Source: Klebsormidium nitens (Eukaryota > Streptophyta > Klebsormidiophyceae > Klebsormidiales > Klebsormidiaceae). Taken from it: 64,000 nt of DNA. Positions within the stretch are counted from its first letter, which is position 1, and each line of letters begins with the position of its first letter. Below, piece by piece: positions 55,501 to 64,000 of the stretch. The notes under the pieces are model-generated. The model had not been told where the DNA came from, did not search any database, and saw only the letters and a list, made by a program, of their open reading frames with translations. The DNA lies in contig DF237030.1 in NCBI GenBank assembly GCA_000708835.1, forward strand, positions 124,001 through 188,000. The letters run 5' to 3'. A program made the position numbers and the translations under genes.

Positions 55501-57378
55501 AAGGGCTGTTGGTTGCTGAGACGGACAATCCCGCGTAACCCCTCGTCCTTGAGATCGACGGTCCGCAGAATTCGAAGGATACGGGAATATCTACTGCTCT
55601 GACGTCCCTCATCATGGCAATCTGCAGATTGGGGACCGAGGGGCGCGCGCCCTCGCGAAGGCGCTCGATGAGAAGAGCGTCCTGACCACGCTCAACCTTT
55701 GCGACAACAAAGTGGGAGCGGAGGGTGAGACCCCGACCGACATACTGAGAATGTAGAAGCACATGATTTGACATTATTTCCTCACAAGTCTCGACGGACT
55801 TTAGATTTTCAGCGGATACTGAAGCTTCAAGCCGCTGAAGAGCAAGCGAACTAAGACCAATTCCCATCCTACCCTTATCTGCGCACTCAGTGTCGGCGAT
55901 TAGGCTCTGCCTTGTCACTCTTTACGTTGTCACTTTTTGCGTACACCAGTTGCCTGCAAGTCTCGAACTCTGTATAACTGCTTAAGTGTCCTGACCGGGT
56001 GAAGATTGTCCCCGCTCCAGGAGGCAAGGCGCTCGCGCGCGTGCTCCAGACCAGCCCCTCGCTGACGTCACTCAACCTTCGGCTGAACAGCCTGGGCGAC
56101 GAAGGTGGCGCGCACATCGGGCAGGCGCTCGCCGAAAACAGCACACTGAAAGTGAGGATCCTGTCTTCTTCGAGACGTTTGCTTGAGACTTTCAGAACTC
56201 ACTTCTGAACATTCTTGCAAAATTGTTTCCAGAAAAGATGGACGTAGGCAATGCTCTTGCAGAGAGTTCAGCTTTGTGTAGATGCTTGGTCGGAAGTCTG
56301 TCTAACCTAGCTGTGGGACCTTGAAAACGAGAAGGCTTCTATCAGAGCGGACGGATGAGCTGCGCATCTGCAGCTTTGGCGGATGACAGTGACGACTGAC
56401 TCGACTAACGTTTGGGAGGGAGTGCGCAGGCTCACGAATTTGACTCTAGGGCGTGTTGAGAAGCGCTCGCTTGAATTCACATGCTAAAACTCGGATGGCC
56501 ACAGATGATTGCCACCCGTCATCTCAATGCTCAGTAGAATCTCACGAATGCGAGAGATGCGACTTGCAAAGATTTGCTTTTCAAAGATTCTCACGACCTC
56601 TGCCGTCCGCTCGCTTCTGTGCCTTTTTTGTCAACCGCAACGTCATCGCCGTTGAGCATGACTGGTCAGTGCTCCTAACAGCCCGCCAATTGGCCCCCGA
56701 AAACCTCTCGACAAGGCCTAGTAGTCGGTCTTATGAAAGTAACACGAATGTTGCTCAAAGTTGTCCCCTTTTTCCTCGAACAGGCCTTGCATCTGGGCAG
56801 CAACTTTTTGGGCCGTGGAGCAATTGCCGCCATAGCCGACGCCCTCCAGACGAACAAGGCCCTCCCGCTGGCGTCATTGGACGTCACGTGTAACCCGGAC
56901 ATTGGCGTGGAAGGAGGGCAGCTCTTGAGAGAAGCGCTGGTGAGACCACGTGTCATCTTTCGGTTGGACTGATGTTGCTTTCGCAAGCACGGTCTGAGTG
57001 GCTTCGTTGCAATGGGCAGATCTCAAGATGAGGCGAGGGAGTAAACCGACTTTTAAGTGCAGCGCCTCAGAGACACGAGCGTTCACATCTAACGATGCAG
57101 GCTCGTCATTGGTGATTGAGCATTGACGACGGAGCGAGATTGTGTGATGTCACCTGCGCAACGCATCTAGCAGCTGGTTTTGCGCGCTTCTATGCTTATT
57201 CGGGGCAACGAGCTTTTTGTTGCAGTCTCAATGTTGAAGCCGCCTTGAGGAGCAGTCTGATTGCATTTTTCCGTTTGAGCAGGAACAAGCCACGAGTGTA
57301 AAAGAGTGCGACGTCAGGCTATCGAACATGGGGGAGGACACAGAAGCCGCGATTGCGGCATATGTAGAGTCTAGATAG
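52510..57378 (+). CDS. DRC5: Dynein regulatory complex subunit DRC5 / TCTE1-like LRR protein, 8 exons
   Basis: Exons 52510-52965, 53669-53796, 54556-54693, 54899-55139, 55628-55724, 56021-56151, 56784-56939 and 57283-57378 join in phase to 480 residues. A Pro/Ser-rich N-terminus precedes the TCTE1-type region: VPQLTELCVNTI, LIEDEDYWRRRTALRW, CDVSVLGKTWKQLYMERNLE. Ribonuclease-inhibitor-type LRRs follow (VTKLDLSHNK, LTTLNLCDNKVG, LTSLNLRLNSLGDEG, LHLGSNFLG), with a last coil (KECDVRLSNMGEDTEAA). DRC5 (FAP155 in Chlamydomonas) is part of the nexin-dynein link of motile cilia. Its presence implies flagellate cells in the life cycle. Length is close to the family's ~500 residues. The frame is intact, and LRR exons are cut at repeat boundaries. 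Confidence 0.88.
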
Positions 57379-58570
57379 ATCAATTCCGGTAGTAGAGATC
57401 ATTTATGGTAGAACAAGTTTGGCGCGCAGCAGGCCCCTGTCTACGAAGCATTGGTTGGACATACAGGTAGACGTTAAGGCCAACGTACGGTTCTATAATG
57501 AGATAGGTTCATCCAAATAAGTGTGAAGGCTCTTTCCAAAAATTGCTTTGACCTCGCTTTGACCAACTGCTAGGACATGTGCAACAGGATTTACGAGCGG
57601 ATAAACAAGCCAAACAATTGGACACTTTAGCTGAGCAAGATTGTAAGCTGTATGATAGACCGGGTAAACGGCAGACGTTGAACGGGGATCCTTTTCAGAC
57701 AATGCACTTTCAGAGTCAATCCGATTGCAATCGAGTTTCATGACATTTTTCGTATCCCTGAATCCTGCTGGCCGGTGGAATTCTTAGACAAGTTATAACA
57801 GACTACGAATGTGTTTATTTGCAATGGAGCTTGTCCCGGGTGCAGCCCTACGAGTGCCTCATGCAAGGTAAACCACATGCATTATGCAGATTGATTGAGT
57901 GATGCACTCAGGTACGTACCGCGTTGACTGGTATCCGTCTTTGCTGGCAGTCTCATCATTACTCTCCAATGCACTGTACAGCCAACAATCATGATTCTCA
58001 GATTCTTGGAAAGGTAAAAACCTTGGACTCTGAACGGCTTGAAACCTTGGAGAGTTGGTAATTACGGAGGAAATTTCAAGTTTCAACTTCGGCAGATACG
58101 GAGATACGCTTAAACTCGCGAATCCACTAACTTGAAGGCAAATGCCACAAACACATGTGTCATAGCCTATAGATACGGTACATCATACACATGTGACAAG
58201 CTTGAATCGCTGTTTTCTTTGCGACGTCTCCATGGGGCCCAGATTCTCTCAGAATCTCTGTTTCTCTCTTTCTCTCTTTTCACTTGTTCCAGTTTCCTAG
58301 CTTTGCAGATGCCGAGCTCTCCAATTCTAAAATTTGGCTTTTTGAAATGATGCTCTTGAACAGCACAGCTTGCAAGGCGAGAGGTGGTCAGGCGTGCGGC
58401 GAAGCGTGAATGGTGGGGGAAGACTGAGTGATATTGAGTGAAAAAGCGGGCAGCATTGCTTCAGGGGCATCAACGAGAGAAGCAGGGGTAGGAGTAGGAC
58501 TAGAAATCTATAAGCTGGAAAAACCCCCGCCGTAGAAGATCTTTTCCTGAGTTGTTAGTCACTAAGTCAG
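57379..58570. other. Intergenic, DRC5 to last gene
   Basis: About 1.2 kb. No ORF with domain content. A TTTCTCTCTTTCTCTCTTTT pyrimidine tract lies at about 58260-58280, 290 bp before the next ATG, and may belong to its promoter or 5' UTR. Confidence 0.5.
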
Positions 58571-61500
58571 ATGGACCCACCCAAGGTCTCGTTTGAAGCG
58601 CCTGGTGTTCGTTCCCAGACCCAGCGCAGTGTCACTGCAACAAATAGCGGGCTCAGCAGAACCCCGAGCGACCAGCTCCCAGAGCAAGCCAGGAGCTCAA
58701 GGGTGCAGTTCAGCGACTTATCCAAGCGTCTGCTGACTAAAGCGAGAAGGGGGGCGACCAGCTTTGTCTTTTCTGACCGCATGAACAGTGAGAAGCTGGA
58801 TAGATATGGTTTGGGGCCGATAGCTTATGAGGAGCTGCCGGATGAGGAGGTCCTGGCTGCCCTGGCCGCAGAGCATGAGTTTAGGGTGCGCTACACATGC
58901 AAGGGCCTGGAGCTCTGCTGTTTTATGCTCTTCGGCCTCGTCTTCTTTGTCGCTGTGGCTTTGCAGGCAAGCATCTTCTCTCACTCCTACCAGTTCTTTT
59001 CATTTTCTTGCCCCGTCTTACTCTTGAGTAGAATAAAAAGAAAAAGCTGAAAAGCCCTTGTTTTTTCAGTGCACTATGCGGGTTGAGCTGGTGTTTGACA
59101 AGGACGTGCCACACTTCCTAGGCCCTGTCTTTTGTTGTAGCTTCTCTTGAAGCACCTGAAACTTTCAAGATCGGAAGGTTTACAATCGGCAAGCTGTCGT
59201 TTCATGTTCTTCATAACGTTCTCTTCTGCATGGAGTTACAGTGGCCCCTCTTTCTCCCCACGTCTCCCATCGTCCACAGACACACTGACTTTTGGCGTTG
59301 CAAGGTCCAAAGGTTTACATGTACCGTATCTCAGATCACCCTGCTAACCTGTCTCGCAAGCGTTGGTGGTGCACGTCATTGAGGTGGTTAAGACGTATAA
59401 GGAAAGCTTTTGGGATCCAGATTGACATTCCGAAAGTTGCGGAAAGTCCTCTCCCTTGCCTTGAGGGGGGAGGAAACGCGTTGATTGAAAGCTGGGGATT
59501 ACATGGTTGGGGAGCGGTCACATCGATAGTCCTTTACGCAGAATCTGGTCTGGATTCTCCCAGTGATTTTTATTAGGAGGAGTACACTCAACTGTCAGAT
59601 CAAGGGGGTTGCTAAGATGCAGCATTATGCTTGTACTTCTACTCTCTTATTTTTCCGAAACTTGTTTGGACCTGATGCATGCGGCCAGGAAACTTGGTTG
59701 CAGCTCCTTGCCCTCTGTGAGACTTATTGGAACGGTTCGTATTCAGAGCCTTAGCTTTCACTACAACCAGGTCAGTGTGTCAACAAATCTCTCGTTTGCA
59801 GTGAGCGTCTCCCCCAACAAACCTCTGGTCAAAGAAAGCTCAGCGTATCTCAAACTTGTTGCTGCCCCCAGCGCTGCATAGATTCGTTTAGTCATGTGTT
59901 TGCCCTCCTGTTGCAGTGGAGTGCACCAGTTGTCTTTCCTTTCAGCCCCCAAACTTTTAAGAACCCCAAAAAAGCCTGACAACTTGTGAGTTGAGATTCT
60001 GGAACCGCCGCCCCTTTCCTGCAGATCCGGGCTGCGCACTCGTTTGGCGTCAACAACACTATCTTCTCGCGGCTTCCGCTGGACCCCTACTCAGGGGGTC
60101 TGTTGAAAGAGTTTCCCTCCATGGACTCGCTCGTGAATTGGGTGAACACCTCACTTGTTTCCAACATCTGGATGGACCCAGGGTGAGAGCCCCCTTTACT
60201 TCCATGATGACGCCTCCTCTTCACGTTAACAAACTGCATCTCATGCTATTGCACCCTTGCTTTGAAGTTTTATCCTGGGGTCTTGGGTTTGCGAGCCTTA
60301 CCTGCTCAAACACAAAAGCCGTCATCCCCATTATTTCACCTTCTCTGGATGCAAGGAACAGAAGTCTAGACTTCAGATTGCACTGACTGATTCGATTGCT
60401 TGCCTGTGCTTTGGTAGGGGCCTGGATGATCTTTTTCATCCGAAGTATTAATGAGAAGCATGTAAGTCTTCAACCCCGCTGGCGATTTATCGTCTCGGAA
60501 AAGATCAGGCTCACTCTTCGGTCCAGCACACTCCAGACTTTCTTCTCTTCAAGCAAGCAAGAACAATTTGCCTATAAATAACCAGTCAGTATTGCTGTTT
60601 CGGCAGCTGCGGGAATGGCGTCTGTGACTATCCAATGGAACTTCCTGGTGGCATCTACGCTGATCGGGGCTGTCCGGAAGACTGCGGCGACGTTCGGGAT
60701 GCATCCGTTCAAGTACTCCTGTCGGGCGAGTGAGTGCCTCATCCTTCTTACTGTTTCTCGATTTGAGCGAGACTCGCTGCTGGCATAGATTCGTGGCTGG
60801 CAAGTGACATCATAGTCGCTCTGGTGTTTCTGACATGGGTCAAGCGAGAGCCGCCTGTGTATAAAAGCCGCCGTCAGGTTGGTGAAGCACGTAGGAAAGT
60901 AGTCTTGATGTTGGGTCATTGTGCTGCACCGCAATGCGAAAGTCGTCTGGAAGGGACAGATTGCACTGCCCATGTATGCTCACGGCAGTTCCTTTTCACG
61001 AGCGGACGATATTGATTTGCTTAAGCATTCTCCTCTCAGCAAAATTTTCACCTTCTCAAGGATCAGACGTGTTCATGGCCCTGCGTTTGGTCGTTTCCTG
61101 CAATGCGTCTGCCTTCAAGTTATCTCGGAAGGCGTTCCATCAGTCTCCCAGGGTGGTCTACCGCCCTATCGTGTCTTGCAGGGTGACCAGAAAAGTTGCA
61201 GATTGCGTATCATCAGCGAAGCCGAGAATTCGCGGTCTGTCTCTCATTCTAGTTTCGCTTGGTGCTTGAAGTGTCCCCCGTTTGTGCCAGGGCTGCTGCC
61301 GCCTATCTGAAATCCACCGCCACATATCCAATCCAGATGTGCTGGACCTTTGGTGGCGCCTCTGACTGCATGTAAGGTTTCAATCCTCTGATTGTTTTGT
61401 TTCAAGCTTTGCTTCTCGTTCCTTTACTTGTCTAAACTCAGAATTCAGGAAAGCAATAATGTATCCTCGGCTGGCGGTGATACTAGGGCAGAAAGTTTCA

Positions 61501-63957
61501 CTTGTATGGGGTCCCATCGTTTTATAGGGGCAGGCACGTGCAGATCAAGGTCTACTTCGAGGCTTTGCTCACTCTCTCCCTTTCTAGGGCGGACCCCGGG
61601 TGGAAACTCGAGGGGTCCGGTCTTTTACGGCGCAGAAGATTTCAGGATCCTGATGTGTAAATTTTGGGTTTGAAGCGTCAGAATTGTGTTCTGTATCGAT
61701 TCCTGTACGCTCCACAGTTTTGTCCGACAATCTACATCTTTGTTTCTGCTAACGCTCTTTGATCCTGCTTTCGACAAATACAAATGTCATCGAATCATTT
61801 ATCATCAGATTTAAACAAGTCGCTACCCCCTGCTTATCCCCCCATTCTGCTCGCGTTTGATGGACGAGTCTCGTCCGTGCAGTGAAGGCACACCGCAGCC
61901 TGTTCAATTGCTCTTCAAGGACTCCATACTGATCCAGGTACGCTTTCATCGATTCCCATCTGGACGTTCGCTCGTCATCTCATCACGGAGACTTGAAAGC
62001 AAAAGCAGCGGCACAGTGCGTCCCCGTCTTTGCAAAGCTTGCATTGAAGGTTTCACCAGTGAGCCGTTTACGATACTCCCAGCTGATTGGTGGATTGCGA
62101 CCCTTGCCTTGATCTGCAGTACAACCGACAAAGGTCGGCAGGTTTGCAAAGGCTGTGATTGGGTCAGAAGCGCCCCGTGGCGCCTCGCTTTAGAAGCTCA
62201 AGTCCAGAAAAGAACAGGGATTAGAAAGGAAGGAACGGGCAGAAGATTGGAAGAAGAACAGGAAATTGACTTGAATAGAAAGCAAAGGAAGAACCTTCAA
62301 AGAATGTGCGATGCAAGGCCCGGGAGTAAGCGTGTGGTCCATGATAGCGCGAAATCCCGACAGAGTATTTCTGATGCAGATTGACTACTTTTTGAACGAG
62401 AGTCCCGATGCCACGTGGCACATTATTGTACCTTTCGGAGGTCAGTCCGTTTGATTGTTCCAATGGAAGGTCCGGGGTCGATCGAAAAGCGCTGTGTTCT
62501 TCTATTGTAAACTCCGAATATAGCGCAGACAGGTAGGATACCGTCCCTGCTTCATAGCTTTGCAAATAAGTTTCTTGTTTTTTGAGCAATTTGAAGAGCG
62601 AACGTGGACGTCAGCCCTTTTGTTTGACGTATGACTTGACTTGAGCGGCGTTTGCTCACAGGTCAAGAGGCGCAAGTATCTCTGGCGTCGCGAGAACAAA
62701 CTGTCCTGGTGAGCAGCTCGGTCATGCCTCTTAACTGGAAAAGCAATTCTTCGCATTTGAGAGCTGAGACTATCTCAAGGAGTCACTGACTCTAAAGCTT
62801 TCTAGATTAGCTCATCTTGACACAGTTAGAGTTCTGGGTACCTCTTGGAGACTGGAGAACTCGCTCATGTGCAGAATGGGACGAACTATTCCCTAACTCT
62901 CCCCCTTCACCTCAGGTGTTTGGCGGCCCAAACGGCTACACGCACATTCCCCAAATTAAGACGTGGTGGCTCTGGCCTTCGGACGGCAACCGGACGGTCG
63001 TTTTGGACGGCCGAGCGCTGCTGGACAACGTGGAAGCCGCGGACGCTTGCGTCAGCCTCGGGTTCAACTACACGGTCCAGTGCCAGGTGCCCTTTGCTGG
63101 TGAGTAGGCAGTTTATGCAGGTTTTGTCTTTGCAGATCTTTGTTTCTTCTCTTTTTCGCGTGTGCTATCAAGCAGCAAAGCTTGTATTAAGCGCTGCATT
63201 GGACTGTCGGGAATTCACTCCGCTTTCGAAAGAACAAAAGTTTTGCTTTAAGTACACAGCGCAGCGCCAGGCTGCTAGCTCGTACGTTGTTTTGAGCTCC
63301 AGCATGATTCCACCTCCTACACGCGGTTGCTGTATTGGCCTACAAAAGCAACGAAAGCCATCACCGTACGAGTCTGAGACGAAGCAGAGTCTACTCCCGA
63401 AGGCAACAAGTTTTATCAGAACCCTCGCGAAACCGTTACAGAATCGTCTTTCAGCAGACAATCCTAAAGGGCTAATTCTGCTTTTTCCAGGCACCATCCT
63501 TCCGCCCGCCGACGGTTGCTGCGTCGGTCTCAACAATCAAACGATCGCCCTGGAAGGCATCAACCCGCGCAAGCTCTACCAGCAGCTGCTCCTGACGACG
63601 CCACGTGTCATTGGGGCGGCCGACAAGCAATCCAACAGGTAGGCAAATCTTGGAAGTCGAGCCAGCTTCTTTGTACGGTTGATCGTACTTTGTCATCTAT
63701 GTATCTTCGGATAAGTCCTGCCTGCGCGTCGAAAGAACCGACTTAGGCAACATCCATGTCGTCAGAAATCCAATCTTGCATCCATACGCATGACTTAAAT
63801 CTCCAGAGTCCCAGAGACCCACAAACAGTTTGCCACACTGCTTTCCCAACATCGGCTCGGGTTCGGCTCCCTCACTGCAGCATCTATGTCGTTTTCCGAC
63901 TGCTTTGATCGGGCCCTGGAGAGTCACGAGGAAGACCTGAACGAATGTCGCTGCTGA
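58571..63957 (+). CDS. Multi-exon membrane protein with LNR-type Cys-rich ectodomain (polycystin-like proposed), 3' end uncertain
   Basis: Exon 1 (58571-58966) codes a cytosolic N-terminus of about 110 residues and a membrane helix (LCCFMLFGLVFFVAVALQ). Phase-consistent downstream exons: 59704-59770, 60025-60182, 60607-60729, 61291-61371, 61883-61937, 62380-62440, 62662-62708, 62916-63099, 63491-63638 and 63807 onward. An exon at 59070 (CTMRVELVFDKD) has an unresolved end. The ectodomain contains PSVRLIGTVRIQSL, VNTSLVSNIWMDPG and CGNGVCDYPMELPG...GCPEDCG, a Lin-12/Notch-like module. The order TM1, LxGxVRIxx, Cys module resembles algal polycystin channels. The pore region is not in the window, so this is a proposal. 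The last frame reaches TGA at 63955-63957, or is spliced before it and continues past the edge. Confidence 0.6.
63295..63360 (+). repeat. Echo of the 5' edge of exon 63491 in the last gene
   Basis: CCAGCATGATTCCACCTCCT...GGTTGCTG at 63299-63345 resembles the live acceptor and exon start CCAGGCACCATCCTTCCGCC...GGTTGCTG at 63488-63525. The offset is about 190 bp, with the reading frame lost. Confidence 0.65.
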
Positions 63958-64000
63958 CGTCAGCTCGTCAGGATGCTGACGTCAGCTTGTTTGCGCGGCA

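Overview
The window looks like nuclear DNA of a green-lineage (streptophyte-type) alga. Genes are split by many short GT-AG introns, coding DNA is moderately GC-rich, and the gene set mixes plant markers with a flagellar gene. The plant markers are a linear lipoxygenase, a plastid BolA of the BOLA4 type, a plastid-type beta-amylase and a MIP2/NBAS tether protein. The flagellar gene is a dynein regulatory complex DRC5/TCTE1 homologue. A Klebsormidium-like filamentous alga with swimming zoospores fits best, but the species is an inference. There is no operon logic, CRISPR array, rRNA or recognisable transposon.

Layout. 693-10755 (+): lipoxygenase in 15 exons, 5' end outside the window. 12345-15863 (-): leucine-rich-repeat exon followed by an XK-related-like membrane exon, phase-matched as one gene. 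16580-18505 (+): MYND-finger gene with a frameshift and an in-frame stop. 19631-19701 (-): tRNA-Thr(CGU). 19832-21347 (+): BOLA4-like protein in three exons. 23953-25870 (+): second MYND-finger gene, frameshifted. 26763-40483 (-): MIP2/NBAS-like protein in 12 proposed exons. 40980-43562 (+): Crinkler-like P-loop NTPase with an internal stop. 44932-51499 (-): plastid-type beta-amylase in nine exons. 52510-57378 (+): DRC5 in eight exons. 58571 to the right edge (+): membrane protein with a Notch-type Cys-rich ectodomain, possibly polycystin-like. Exon limits were chosen by checking that splice phases agree from exon to exon.

The genes are mostly independent housekeeping or lineage-specific loci. 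Several pairs are head-to-head and may share a promoter: LRR/MYND-1, MIP2/Crinkler-like and beta-amylase/DRC5.

Two patterns stand out. First, many introns in the lipoxygenase, beta-amylase, MIP2 and last genes hold tandem decayed copies of the edge of the neighbouring exon, splice site included, at periods of about 90-210 bp. This suggests introns that lengthen by repeated duplication across exon-intron borders. Second, the reading-frame lesions fall only in the LRR, MYND and Crinkler-like genes; the conserved genes show none. That argues for real decay of fast-evolving families rather than random sequence error.
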